Assembly: GCF_014400405.1 (NCBI RefSeq)
Contig: NZ_CP060496.1
Location: 3,224,001-3,288,000 of the forward strand
Direction: 5' to 3'
From: Brachybacterium sp. Z12
Lineage (GTDB): Bacteria > Actinomycetota > Actinomycetes > Actinomycetales > Dermabacteraceae
DNA length: 64,000 nt
Shown here piece by piece: positions 27,485 through 37,210 of the stretch (position 1 is the stretch's first letter; the number at the start of each line of letters is the position of its first letter). A model generated the notes under the pieces. The model worked only from the letters and a program-made list of their open reading frames with translations. It searched no databases and was not told where the DNA came from. Position numbers and translations under genes: made by a program.

Positions 27485-29008
27485 TCAGGCGGCGGTGCGC
27501 GCGAGGCGGACCATCGTCCAGGAGATGGCGGGCAGCTCGCCGGAGAGCTTCCCGCCATCGAGGGCGACCGAGGAGTTCGGCTGCGGGACGACGGTGTCCG
27601 GGGCGTCGGCGGAGTTCGCCGCGTACGGGTCCTCGTGGTGCAGGGTCACCGCCTCGACGAGCTCGAGGTCCCCGAAGGAGGCGAGGTCCACGCCGAGGTC
27701 GAGCGCCCCGGAGGCGTCGCGGTTCACGACGAACACGGTGAGGTCGCCGGACTCCTCGTCCCAGGTGGCGACGGCGTCGGCCGAGGTGCTGGTGCCGAAG
27801 CGCTGGTTCTCGAAGCTCGGAGCCTCGAGGTTGACCTGCAGCACCTCTCCCTTCGCGTGGCGGGAGGTGAGCGCGAAGGGGTGGAAGGTGGTCTGGCGCC
27901 AGGCGCGACCGCCGGGCTCGGTCATGATCGGGGCGATCACGTTGACCAGCTGGGCGAGCGACGCGGAGGCGACGCGGTCGCTGTGGCGCAGCAGCGAGAT
28001 CAGCAGGTTCCCGAACACCACGGCGTCCATCGCGGAGTAGATGTCCTCGAGCAGCACCGGCGCGACGGGCCAGTCGTCGCCGCTGGGCGGGCGGGACTCG
28101 GCACGGTGCTGGTACCAGACGTTCCACTCGTCGAAGCTGATCATGATGCGCTTGTCGCGCTTGAGCTTGGCGCGCACGTGATCGGCGGTCGCGACGACGG
28201 AGTCGATGAAGTGGTCCATGTCGTCGGCCGAGGCGAGGAAGGAGGCCTGGTCGCCGTCCTTCTCCGAGTAGTAGACGTGAGCGGAGATCATGTCCACGAA
28301 GTCATACGCCTCGGTCAGCACCGTGTTCTCCCAGGCACCGAAGGTGGGCATCTGCGCGTTCGAGGAGCCGCAGGCGATCAGCTCGAGATCCGGGTCCTCC
28401 ATGCGCATCGCGCGGGCGGTCTCGGTGGCGACGCGCGCATACTCCTCGGCGTTCTTGTGGCCGATCTGCCAGGGACCGTCCATCTCGTTGCCCAAGCACC
28501 ACATGCGGATGTCGTGCTTCTCGGCGGAGCCGGTGTTGGCCACGCGCTGGTCGGAGAGATGAGTGCCGGCGGGCGCGTTGGCGTACTCGAGCACGTCGAG
28601 CGCCTCCTGCACCCCGCGAGTGCCGAGGTTCACCGCATACATCGGCTCCACCTCGGCCTTCTTCGCCCAGGCCATGAACTCGTCCAGGCCCACGGTGTTC
28701 GGGTCCGAGGAGTGCCAGGCCAGGTCGTGGCGCACGGGACGCTCCTCGACCGGGCCCACGCCGTCCTCCCAGCGGTAGCCGGAGACGAAGTTGCCGCCCG
28801 GGTAGCGCACCGAGCTCACGCCGAGCTCGCGGGTCATGGCGAGGACGTCCTTGCGGAAGCCGTCCTCATCCGCCTCGGGGTGCTCCGGCTCGTAGATGCC
28901 GGTGTAGACGCACCGGCCGAGGTGCTCGACGAAGGCGCCGAAGGTGCGGCGGCGCACCGGGGCGACGCGGAAGGCAGGGTCAAGGGTGAGGATGACGTGC
29001 GATGACAT
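27485..29008 (-). CDS. GH51 alpha-N-arabinofuranosidase
   Basis: 507 residues, intact, cytoplasmic. Signatures: [16 protein letters not shown] near 24, [19 protein letters not shown] near 67, the acid/base region [12 protein letters not shown] near 170 (Glu) and the nucleophile region [10 protein letters not shown] near 290 (Glu). It is closer to the classical AbfA type than its downstream neighbour, and the two may differ in linkage preference. Start ATG 29008; a GTG at 29095 is in frame but lies upstream of the candidate promoter's -10 element. The operator-promoter at 29067-29095 governs the pair. Confidence 0.93.
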   Translation of the reverse strand: MSSHVILTLDPAFRVAPVRRRTFGAFVEHLGRCVYTGIYEPEHPEADEDGFRKDVLAMTRELGVSSVRYPGGNFVSGYRWEDGVGPVEERPVRHDLAWHSSDPNTVGLDEFMAWAKKAEVEPMYAVNLGTRGVQEALDVLEYANAPAGTHLSDQRVANTGSAEKHDIRMWCLGNEMDGPWQIGHKNAEEYARVATETARAMRMEDPDLELIACGSSNAQMPTFGAWENTVLTEAYDFVDMISAHVYYSEKDGDQASFLASADDMDHFIDSVVATADHVRAKLKRDKRIMISFDEWNVWYQHRAESRPPSGDDWPVAPVLLEDIYSAMDAVVFGNLLISLLRHSDRVASASLAQLVNVIAPIMTEPGGRAWRQTTFHPFALTSRHAKGEVLQVNLEAPSFENQRFGTSTSADAVATWDEESGDLTVFVVNRDASGALDLGVDLASFGDLELVEAVTLHHEDPYAANSADAPDTVVPQPNSSVALDGGKLSGELPAISWTMVRLARTAA

Positions 29009-29066
29009 CGGTGTCGGCGTCCTTCTGGAGGTGGGTGCGGGCACGCGAGCAGCGGTGCGGCGGCCA

Positions 29067-29095
29067 GTTCTACAACGTTGGAATAAGCCTTCCAC
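29067..29095 (-). promoter_or_regulatory. Promoter with CAACGTTG operator before the GH51 operon
   Basis: On the minus strand GTGGAA (29095-29090), a 17-base spacer and TAGAAC (29072-29067). The palindrome CAACGTTG (29080-29073) directly abuts the -10. Sites with the same core in the same position occur at 31911 (GH43) and 37080 (CUT1 binding protein). Confidence 0.65.
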
Positions 29096-29142
29096 AGCAG
29101 CGTCACCGCGTCAACGCCCGCCCACGCCCCGGATCGGGCTGG

Positions 29143-29230
29143 CCCGGTCCAGCCCGACCATTCCCACCCGGCCCGGTCCAGCCCGGCCAGCCCCACCCGG
29201 ACCGGTCCAGCCCGGCCAGCCCCACCCGGA
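29143..29230. repeat. Three tandem copies of a 29-bp G/C-rich unit
   Basis: Copies begin at 29143, 29172 and 29201. Each contains CCGGTCCAGCCCG and ends CCCACCCGG. Copies two and three are nearly identical; copy one differs at a few bases. The unit can pair with a CGGGCTGG upstream at about 29135-29142. It lies in the 373-base gap between the divergent GH51 operon and LacI gene. Function unknown. Confidence 0.7.
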
Positions 29231-29381
29231 CCGACACGCGTGCCGAGAACACCGAAACCGCCCAGATCCGGCAGGAATCGGTGATCTCGACGTACGCGTC
29301 CCCTGCGTGTCGGGCCACCGCCCAACGTGCACTCGCTCGCACATGGAGGTGCGGGGCCCGGGACGGTGCGAGAATCGAGCC

Positions 29382-30517
29382 ATGTCCCCCACCTCGCCCT
29401 CCGGCCGTCAGCGCCCTCCCGCGCTGCGCGACGTCGCCGAGCTGGCGGGGGTGTCGATCAAGACCGTCTCCAACGTGGTCAACGACTACCCGCACGTGCG
29501 CGACTCGACCCGTGAGAAGGTGCGCGAGGCGATCCTGCAGGTCGGCTACCGCCCCCAGGTCGCCGCGCAGCAGCTGCGCACCGGCGCTCCAAGATGATCA
29601 CCCTCGCGGTGCCGTCCCTGGCCTTCTCCTACTTCTCGAACCTCGCCCAGGAGTTCATCGACGAGGCTCAGCGCCGCGGCCAGACCGTCGTACTGCACTC
29701 CACCTCCGGCGGCCGCGAGGCCGAGCGCACCGTGCTCGAAGGCTTCAACCGCGTGCTCGGCGACGGCGTGATCTTCAATCCGCTGATGCTCGAGGAGGAG
29801 CAGTTCGCGCGGATGGAGCGCACCAGCCAACCCACCGTCTTCATCGGCGAGCACCTCCCCGAGCAGCTCCCGCAGGGCAGCGACTACGTGCGGATCGACA
29901 ACATCGGCGCCTCCTTCGACGCGACCTCGCACCTGATCGCCACCGGGCGCCGGCGCCTCGCCTTCATCGGCGCGATCGACACGGCCCAGGGCCTGCAGCC
30001 CCACAGCTCCGGCTCGATGCGCCGCGACGGCTTCTTGAATGCGCTGCGCGAGCACGGCCTGCGGGCCGACGACGGCGTGGTCCAAGCGGTGGAGGACTGG
30101 CACCGCCCCAACGGCTTCGCCGGGGCGAATGCGCTCTTGGAGCGCGTGCCGGAGGTGGACGGCATCGTCTGCGGCAACGATGACCTGGCGATCGGGGTGC
30201 TCGCCGCCCTGCGCCGCCGCGGACGCCAGGTTCCTGAGGACGTCGCGGTGATCGGCTACGACGACACCCCCGACGCCCTCTTCGCGTCCCCGCCGCTGAG
30301 CACCATCTCCCCGGACAAGGCGTCCCTCGCCAGCACCGCACTGGATCTGCTCGATGAGCGGATCCGCGGCTATGACGGTCCGCCCCGGACCGTCGACACC
30401 CCGTACACACTCGTGGTGCGCGGCTCGACGGTCGCCGCCGTGGACGTCGCGCCCACCGATCTGACCCCCGCCGCGGAAGCGACCGTCGGCAGCCCCGAGA
30501 AGGAGCCCACCCGGTGA
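29382..30517 (+). CDS. LacI family regulator, probable repressor of the arabinan genes
   Basis: About 378 residues. Helix-turn-helix [32 protein letters not shown], then the effector domain ([41 protein letters not shown]). ATG 29382. The frame breaks near 29588, where one C in GGCCGC is missing ([13 protein letters not shown] restored). It is divergent from the GH51 operon, whose promoter carries CAACGTTG, the likely operator. Its stop overlaps the thyA GTG start (GTGA), coupling it to thymidylate synthesis genes. Confidence 0.88.
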
Positions 30518-31318
30518 CCATCCCGACCCCCTACGAAGATCTGCTGCGCGAGGTCATGGAGACCGGCAACGCCAAGGGCGACCGCACCGGCACCGGCACC
30601 CGCAGCCTGTTCGGCAAGCAGATCCGCTTCGACCTCTCGCAGGGCTTTCCGCTGATCACCACCAAGCGGGTGCACACCCGCTCGATCATCCTCGAGCTGC
30701 TGTGGTTCCTTCGCGGGGACACCAACGTGCGCTGGCTGCAGGAGCAGAACGTCACGATCTGGGACGAATGGGCCGACGAGAACGGTGACCTCGGCCCGGT
30801 CTACGGCGCGCAGTGGCGCTCCTGGCCCACGCCCGACGGCGGCGTGATCGACCAGATCAGCGACGTCATCGAGCAGATCCGCAGCAACCCCGATTCCCGC
30901 CGCCTGATCGTCTCCGCCTGGAACCCGGCCGAGATCCCCAAGATGGCGCTCGCCCCCTGCCACGCCCTGTTCCAGTTCGAGGTCCACGACGGGAAGCTGT
31001 CCTGCCAGCTGTACCAGCGCAGCGCCGACATGTTCCTCGGGGTGCCGTTCAACATCGCCAGCTACGCGCTGCTGACGCACATGATCGCCCAGCAGACCGA
31101 TCTCGAGGTGGGCGACTTCATCTGGACCGGTGGCGACTGCCACATCTACGACAACCACCATGAGCAGGTCACCCGGCAGCTGTCCCAGGGAGCCCTTCCC
31201 GTCCCCGACCCTGCGGATCACGCGTCGGCCGGACTCAATCCTGGACTACGCGCTCGAGGACTTCGAGATCGTCGACTACCAGCACCACAAGGGCATCAAG
31301 GCGCCGGTGGCGGTATGA
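30514..31318 (+). CDS. thyA: Thymidylate synthase
   Basis: About 268 residues. It converts dUMP to dTMP with methylene-tetrahydrofolate. Seen: [20 protein letters not shown] near 22 (phosphate-binding Arg), [17 protein letters not shown] near 90, the nucleophile Cys in [10 protein letters not shown] at about residue 150, and [22 protein letters not shown] near 170. GTG start 30514 overlapping the LacI stop. A frame break near 31188-31195 (one extra C, LSREPFP restored) precedes the conserved C-terminus [14 protein letters not shown]. It overlaps folA by ATGA. Confidence 0.95.
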
Positions 31319-31864
31319 GCAAGGCTGACGACACAGCGCCGCAGATCGGAATGATCTGGGCGCAGGCACGCGGAGGCGTGATCGGCGCCGCCGGCACCAT
31401 GCCCTGGCATCTGCCGGAGGACCTGAAGCACTTCTCCCGCACCACCAAGGGCTCGCCGGTGGTGATGGGCCGACGCACCTGGGAATCCTTCCCACCGAAG
31501 TTCCGACCACTGCCCGGGCGCACCAACATCGTCATCACCCGCGACGACGCCTTCGCCGAGGAGGGTGCAGTGCGGGCGCGCGACCTGCCGGATGCCCTGC
31601 GTCTCGCCCACGGGACTCTCGAGCGCAGCGTCTCCCCGTCGATGCACGCCCGATGATCTGGGTGATCGGCGGCGGGCGCGTGTACCGCGAGGCGATGGAA
31701 CTCGCCCAGCTGCTGGTCGTCACCGAGATCGACCTCGAGGTCGAGGGCGACACCACTGGGCCCGAGATCCCGGAGGACTTCTCCCTCGATGCCGTCTCCC
31801 CGAGCACGGCTGGCACGACTCCGCCAGCGGAACGCGCTACCGGATCCTCCACCACCGACGCTGA
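31315..31864 (+). CDS. folA: Dihydrofolate reductase
   Basis: About 183 residues. It regenerates tetrahydrofolate for thymidylate synthase. Seen: [30 protein letters not shown] at the start, [11 protein letters not shown] near 48, and [14 protein letters not shown] near 118 (NADPH loop). Two frame breaks, at about 31635 and 31797, each a run of four C where five restore the frame. With both corrected the protein ends [13 protein letters not shown] at 31864. Coupled to thyA by ATGA overlap. Confidence 0.93.
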
Positions 31865-31895
31865 GTCCATGGGATGACCACACCCCCGGTAGGTC

Positions 31896-31924
31896 TTGTC
31901 ACTGAGTTTTCAACGTTGTAAAGT
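31896..31924 (+). promoter_or_regulatory. Promoter with CAACGTTG operator before the GH43 gene
   Basis: TTGTCA (31896-31901), a 17-base spacer and TAAAGT (31919-31924). The palindrome CAACGTTG (31911-31918) fills the end of the spacer and abuts the -10, as in the GH51 and CUT1 promoters. Confidence 0.7.
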
Positions 31925-32071
31925 CGTGACCGGAGCTGCTGCATCGATCGGTGCCGACCCTCCTCACCGCGCTCTCCTCGCCTGACCGCGACACACCTCT
32001 CCCCGGAGCGGCACCGTCGAGCGCGATGCCCGATGACGGGCTGCCCCGGGGACTCGACGAAGGAGTTGAGC

Positions 32072-33554
32072 ATGGCGTCCATCTCGCGCCGCGGACTGTT
32101 CACCCAGACCGCCGCCCTGACCACCGCAGCCGGGGCCACCGCGCTCGGAACCTCCCGCGCGGCAGCCGGCCCACCGGGGCCTGAACCCCTGCCGGATCCG
32201 ACCTTCACCGAGGTCTCCGTGCACGACCCCTCCGTGATCGTGACCGACGACAGCTTCCGCGTGTTCGGCTCCCACCTCGCCGCGGCCCGCAGCGACGACC
32301 TCCTGCACTGGGAGGGCATCGCGGACCTCGTCACCCCGCAGAACCCCCTGTTCGAGGACGTCACCGAAGAGCTCGCCGACGCCTTCGCCTGGGCGAACAC
32401 CGACACCCTGTGGGCGGCGGATGTCAGCGAGACGCCCGACGGACGCTTCCGCATGTACTACTGCGCCTGCGAGGGCTCCTCTCCCCGCTCGGCCATGGGC
32501 ACCGCGATCGCCGACGACATCGAGGGCCCGTATCGGGACGAGGGGATCTTCCTGAGGTCGGGCATGTGGGACGAGCCCAGCGAGGACGGCGCCATCTACG
32601 ACGGGCAGGTCCATCCCAACGCCATCGACCCCCACGCGTTCATCGATGCCGAGGGACACCACCGACTGGTCTACGGCTCGTACTCGGGCGGCATCTTCCT
32701 GCTCGAGCTCGACCCGACCACCGGTCACCCCACGCCCGGGCAGGGATACGGCATCCACCTCATCATCGGCGGCAACCATGCACGCATCGAGGCCCCGTAC
32801 ATCCTGCACTCACGCCGTACGGGCTACTACTACCTGCTGGTGACCTTCGGCGGGCTCGACGCGATCGGCGGATACAACCTGCGCGTCGGCCGATCCCGCA
32901 GCGTGGAGGGCCCCTATCTCGACCCGATGGGACAGGACCTGCGCGAGGCGAAGTCCGATCCGGGTCTGCCGCTGTTCGACGACGCCTCGATCGAGCCGTA
33001 CGGCGCGAAGCTCCTGGGCAACCATCGCTTCACCGACGTCGAGGCGGAGGGTCCCGGCGCGGGCTATGTCTCCCCTGGTCATGTCTCGGCCTGGGCCAGT
33101 TCCGACGAGCAGGACGTCTTCCTGTTCTTGCACAGCCGGTTCCCGGACACCGGGGAGCTCCACCAGGTCCGCGTGCACCGCATCCACTTCAGCCACGACG
33201 GCTGGCCGGTCATCGCCCCGCACCGCTACGCGGGAGAGCCCGCCGATCAGCGCGGGCGCTCCCCACCGCTCGCAGCTGGAGGGCGACTGGCAGCTCGTGG
33301 ACCATGGCCGGGCCATCAGCCCGGAGATCGTGGGCTCCCAGCGGATCCGCCTGCACCGCAACGGGACGATCACCGGAGCGCGCACCGGGCGCTGGCGCCT
33401 CGAGGCCGGGCACCGCGCCACGGTGCTCCTCGACGGGCAGACCTTCCGCGGAGTGTTCGCCCGCGGCTGGCGCGAGAGCGCTGGCGCCTGGACGACCACC
33501 TTCACCGTGCTCGGCCCGGACGGCCGCAGCCTGTGGGGCACCCAGGAGGTCTGA
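32072..33554 (+). CDS. Secreted GH43-family arabinanase / arabinosidase
   Basis: About 494 residues. A Tat-type signal (SISRRGLFTQTAALTTAAG, cleavage probably near TSRAAA) sends it outside the cell. The five-bladed propeller shows VHDPSVI near 50 (catalytic Asp), DPHAFID near 188, VYGSYSGG near 200 and IEAPYILHS near 240 (Glu). The last 90 residues (LEGDWQLVDHG, WGTQEV end) form the C-terminal beta-domain of arabinan endo-1,5-arabinosidase-like proteins. ATG 32072 with AAGGAG. A frame change near 33245-33260 (net +1) joins the two halves. It would release arabino-oligosaccharides for the CUT1 transporter downstream. Confidence 0.85.
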
Positions 33555-33584
33555 GCGCTCCCGGCTCCCGGACCCAGCGCAAAA

Positions 33585-33629
33585 CGCCCGTCGGCCCTGC
33601 GGCACTGATCGCCGCGGGGCCGACGGGCG
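33585..33629. terminator. Bidirectional terminator after the GH43 gene
   Basis: A 19-bp stem (33585-33603 with 33611-33629) with a single T/G pairing and a seven-base loop, preceded by AAAA. It lies between the convergent GH43 and permease genes. Confidence 0.8.
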
Positions 33630-33648
33630 CCCGCTCCCGTCCAGGAAC

Positions 33649-34566
33649 TCAGGTGCCGGCGATGCCGGTGGTCGCGATGCCCTTGATGATCTGGCGCTGG
33701 AAGAACATGAACACGATGATCAGCGGCAGGGCCGCGAGCACAGCCTGGGCCATGTTCTGCGCGTACTGGATGCCGTAGGCGCTGATCACGGTCTGCAGAC
33801 CGGTGGGCAGCGTCATCAGGTTCGAGTCGTTGACCACGATGAAGGGCCACAGGAAGTTGTTCCACGCTCCGATGAACACGAAGATCGAGACCGCGCCGAG
33901 AATCGGCTTCGACAGCGGCAGCACGATCGATCGGAGGATCCTGAACCGGCTCGCGCCGTCCATCAGCGCGGCCTCCTCGAGCTCGAAGGGGATCTGGTCG
34001 AAGAACTTCTTGAGGATGAACACCATCGGTGCCGCGACCACCTGCGGCAGGATGATGCCCCAGTAGGTGTCCACCATGTTCAGATTGAGCATCAGGTGGA
34101 ACAGCGGCACTATCAGGATCTGCCCGGGGATCATGATCGAAGCGACGATCAGGGTGATCAGCATCGTCCGCCCCGCGAACCGCAGCCGCGAGAGCGCATA
34201 GCCGGCCAGGGCGGAGATCGTCACGGTGATCAGGGTGACCGCCGCGGAGGTGATGAAGCTGTTCCACGCCCAGCGCGGGACGAGCCCCTCGGACAGCACC
34301 TTCACGTACGCCGCCACTGTGAATCCGCCGTCGGGCACGATCGTGACCGGCATCGCCGCGGCCTCAGCCTCGGTCTTGAAGGAGGTGAGCACCGCCCACA
34401 GCACCGGCACCAGCCAGGCCGTCGCCAGCACCGCGAGGATCACGAAAGCGGCGATGCGGGCAGGTGCTGGCCCGCGACGGCGCTTTGAAGAGGCGGTGCG
34501 GGCCGTGACAGCCGCCCGCGGGACGACGGGCGTCAGGGTCACAGTGGTGGGGTTCGCGGCGCTCAT
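33649..34566 (-). CDS. CUT1 carbohydrate ABC transporter permease (MalG type)
   Basis: 305 residues with a cytoplasmic 35-residue N-terminus and six predicted membrane helices. The EAA loop (EEAALMDGASRFRIL near 210) contacts the ATPase. Its ATG overlaps the stop of the partner permease by ATGA. Last gene of the binding protein-permease-permease operon. No ATP-binding subunit is encoded nearby, as usual for CUT1 systems that use a shared MsiK/MsmX-type ATPase encoded elsewhere. Intact. Confidence 0.92.
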   Translation of the reverse strand: MSAANPTTVTLTPVVPRAAVTARTASSKRRRGPAPARIAAFVILAVLATAWLVPVLWAVLTSFKTEAEAAAMPVTIVPDGGFTVAAYVKVLSEGLVPRWAWNSFITSAAVTLITVTISALAGYALSRLRFAGRTMLITLIVASIMIPGQILIVPLFHLMLNLNMVDTYWGIILPQVVAAPMVFILKKFFDQIPFELEEAALMDGASRFRILRSIVLPLSKPILGAVSIFVFIGAWNNFLWPFIVVNDSNLMTLPTGLQTVISAYGIQYAQNMAQAVLAALPLIIVFMFFQRQIIKGIATTGIAGT

Positions 34567-35513
34567 GCCTTCACACTCCGTCGGGATGCGATCACCATGT
34601 AGGCGATCGAGACGATGATGATCATGAAGAAGAAGATGTAGGAGATCGCCGAGGCATACCCCAGGCGGTATCCGGTGAAGCCGACCTCGTAGATATACAG
34701 CAGCACCGGGCGGGTGGTCCCGCCGGGACCGCCGCCGGTCATCTGGTAGATCTGGTCGAAGACCTTGAGCGAGGCCAGCATCTGCAGCACGAGCACCAGC
34801 ACGGTCGTGGGCGCGAGCTGCGGGAGGGTGATCGAGAGGAACTTCCGCCATCCGCCCGCACCGTCGAGAGAAGCGGCCTCGTAGAGCTGGTCGGGAATGT
34901 TCTGCAACGCGGCGAGATAGAGCAGGAAGTTGAAGCCGATGGTCCACCACACGGTGGTGATGACCACGGCGATCATGGCCGTGTTCGGATCCTGCAACCA
35001 CGCCGGCCCGGTGATCCCGAACCAACCCAGGAAGGTGTTGATCAGGCCCAGCTGCGGGTTGTACATCCAGTTCCAGAACTGCGAGACCACGGTCGAGGCC
35101 AGCAGGAACGGCATGAAGAACGACAGGCGCCAGAACCACTGGCCCGGCAGGCCGATGTTCACCAGCACCGCGAGGAACATCGCGACCAGCACCAGCGGGA
35201 TCGTCGAGAGCAGAGTGAACCAGGCGGTGTTGACCAGCGAGGACCACACCTGCGGGTCGCCGAGCGCCTCCGTCCAGTTGTCCAGGCCCACGAACTGGGT
35301 GTTCGTCCCGGCGAGGCTGGTCCCCGTGAAGCTCATCCACAGTCCGTAGAAGGTGGGCCAGATCAGGAACAGTCCGAAGGCGAGGAGGAACGGGGCGCAG
35401 TAGAGCCAGCCGCGCAGGTTGTCGGCGCGACGTCGGCGCGAGCGGCCGACGGAGAGATGGTCGGCGGGGCGAACCCCTCGGGGAGGGGCGGCAAGGCCGT
35501 CGGCGGTGGTCAT
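34563..35513 (-). CDS. CUT1 carbohydrate ABC transporter permease (MalF type)
   Basis: 316 residues, six predicted membrane helices beginning at WLYCAPFLLAFGLFLIWPTF near 36. The EAA loop is YEAASLDGAGGWRKF near 220. ATG 35513 follows AAGGAGACGATCG. It pairs with the MalG-type permease through an ATGA overlap and lies 67 bases downstream of the binding-protein gene. Intact. Confidence 0.92.
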   Translation of the reverse strand: MTTADGLAAPPRGVRPADHLSVGRSRRRRADNLRGWLYCAPFLLAFGLFLIWPTFYGLWMSFTGTSLAGTNTQFVGLDNWTEALGDPQVWSSLVNTAWFTLLSTIPLVLVAMFLAVLVNIGLPGQWFWRLSFFMPFLLASTVVSQFWNWMYNPQLGLINTFLGWFGITGPAWLQDPNTAMIAVVITTVWWTIGFNFLLYLAALQNIPDQLYEAASLDGAGGWRKFLSITLPQLAPTTVLVLVLQMLASLKVFDQIYQMTGGGPGGTTRPVLLYIYEVGFTGYRLGYASAISYIFFFMIIIVSIAYMVIASRRSVKA

Positions 35514-35580
35514 CGATCGTCTCCTTCGACGAATGGACAGGGCGGCACGGGAACGGCAAGGTCGAGGGATCGCATGGCGA

Positions 35581-36975
35581 TCACATCGGGGTGGGCTTGA
35601 GGAGCAGGGCGTTGATGCGGGCCACGAAGTCGTTCCACCCCGTGAGGGGATCGACGCGCCGCGCCCACACGTTCTGCATGTCATTGCCGAAATAGGTGTG
35701 AAAGTCGGACCCGGACCCGCTGAACCAGGCCGGCGGGTCGTAGACCAGGTGGTCCACCGCATCGGCGTAGTGCGACTGCGGGACCAGCTCGGCGTAGGCG
35801 GGGTCCTCGACCACCGGCGAGTAGGCCGGGATGTGCCCGGCTGCGGCCCAGCTGATCGAGTTCTTCAGCAGCTCGGCGACGACGGCATGGACGTTGCGGC
35901 GGCGCTCGGGATCTGGGCTCATCTGATGAGGCAGCACGAAGGCGTGGGAGTCGGCGTAGGCGGCGGGCTCCCCGAAGACCCCGGGGACCATCGTCATATC
36001 GAAGGGAACGCCCTGGCTCTTGTAGTTGCCCGATTCCCACACGCCGCCGTAGAAGGCGCCGGAGCCGCCGGTGGCGAACTCGGAGATCGCGGTGCCGCCG
36101 TCATGGCCGGGATTGCCGACCTCGCCGTCGATGAGCGAGAGGATCCATTCGGCCGTCTCCACGACCAGCTCTTCCTGATACACCATCTTCCCGCCGACGG
36201 GCAGCTCGATCGTGCCGCCCAGCTGCGTGTAGTACGTGGAGAACATCCGCCACTGGTTGGAGCCGTCACCCAGATATCCGAAGGAGAGCCCGTACCCGCT
36301 GGGGGCCTTCCCGCCGAGCTCGAGGGCGAGAGCGCGGAAGTCCTCGGGGTTGTCGGTGGGCAGGATCAGCCCGTCATCACCCAGCACACCTGCCGCCTCA
36401 GCGATCTCGGTGTTGTAGTAGAGGACGAACGGATGGGAGTCCAGCGCGATCGCGGTGAGCTTCCCGTCCACGACCATCTTTTCCCAGATCAGCTCGGGGA
36501 AATCCTCCTGGCGAATACCGAACTCTCCGAGCAGGTCCAGGTCCCACTCGTCGAGCAGGCCGCCGGGGGCGTAGCCGGGCACGCGTGCCGCGTGCATCAC
36601 GGCGAGGTCCGGCGCGCGGCCTCCGGCCGAGGCCATCGCGAGCTTCGTGTAGTAGGGGGCGCCCCAGGCGAGCACCGTCTGTGTCACCGAGGCGGCGCCG
36701 TCGGTGGCCATATACCCGTCGAGCATCTCGCCCATGGTCACGCCGTCGGGCCCGGACAGGAGGTGCCAGAAGGCGATGTCGTCAGCAGCCCGGGCCGAGG
36801 AGCCGGCACAGCTGGACAGCGCGCCGACGGCACCCAGTGCGCCGAGGGCACCGGCTCCCTGCATCAGGGCGCGCCGGCCGAGGAAGGTACCGCCGCCCGG
36901 ATCGCGCGCCGGACGACCGTCCGGCGGTGCCGACCGGGATCCCCGGGTCCCCGCGGGAGAAGAATCATGCATCAT
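35581..36975 (-). CDS. Extracellular sugar-binding protein of the CUT1 transporter
   Basis: 464 residues. Twin arginine (LGRRALMQ), a hydrophobic stretch and a lipobox ending LSSC near residue 57 mark a Tat-exported lipoprotein. The mature part is a family-1-type solute-binding protein (DIAFWHLLSGPDG, VLYYNTEIAEAAGV, GVWESGNYKSQGVPFDM). ATG 36975 with GAGG upstream. It is transcribed from the CAACG(A/T)TG-controlled promoter at 37064-37092, the same control as GH51 and GH43, so arabino-oligosaccharides are the likely ligand (inference). Intact. Confidence 0.9.
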   Translation of the reverse strand: MMHDSSPAGTRGSRSAPPDGRPARDPGGGTFLGRRALMQGAGALGALGAVGALSSCAGSSARAADDIAFWHLLSGPDGVTMGEMLDGYMATDGAASVTQTVLAWGAPYYTKLAMASAGGRAPDLAVMHAARVPGYAPGGLLDEWDLDLLGEFGIRQEDFPELIWEKMVVDGKLTAIALDSHPFVLYYNTEIAEAAGVLGDDGLILPTDNPEDFRALALELGGKAPSGYGLSFGYLGDGSNQWRMFSTYYTQLGGTIELPVGGKMVYQEELVVETAEWILSLIDGEVGNPGHDGGTAISEFATGGSGAFYGGVWESGNYKSQGVPFDMTMVPGVFGEPAAYADSHAFVLPHQMSPDPERRRNVHAVVAELLKNSISWAAAGHIPAYSPVVEDPAYAELVPQSHYADAVDHLVYDPPAWFSGSGSDFHTYFGNDMQNVWARRVDPLTGWNDFVARINALLLKPTPM

Positions 36976-37063
36976 TCCGTCCACCTCTTCGTGGTAGGGC
37001 TCAGCCGCTGCAGCAGAGTCCGCACGCGGCTCACAGCCCGGCGGTCCATATCTGCCTGAACCG

Positions 37064-37092
37064 AATTTACATCGTTGTAATGTGGGCGTCAA
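37064..37092 (-). promoter_or_regulatory. Promoter with CAACGATG operator before the CUT1 operon
   Basis: On the minus strand TTGACG (37092-37087), a 17-base spacer and TAAATT (37069-37064). The near-palindrome TTACAACGATGTAA (37080-37067) spans the spacer end and the -10. It is the strongest promoter match of the three sites with this core. Confidence 0.75.
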
Positions 37093-37160
37093 CACTTCCC
37101 CACGCATTCGTGGAGATCAGTCGAGCCTCATGCCGAACGACAACCTGCGCACTCAACGAC

Positions 37161-37196
37161 GGCGTCCCGGGCCCTCTCAGGAGGGTCCGGGACGCC
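37161..37196 (-). terminator. Terminator hairpin after the CUT2 permease gene
   Basis: A 16-bp stem (37161-37176 with 37181-37196), one mismatch and a four-base loop, 14 bases past the permease stop. No U-tract. Confidence 0.7.
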
Positions 37197-37210
37197 GTGC
37201 GGTCGAAGGC

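Noticed and set aside
29143-29230. CRISPR-like array
   Set aside because: The repeats are strictly tandem with no spacers between them, only three copies, and no cas genes are present.
30514-31864. Programmed frameshifting in thyA and folA
   Set aside because: No slippery heptamer or downstream structure is visible, and similar single-base breaks occur in unrelated genes across the window. Sequencing error explains all of them.
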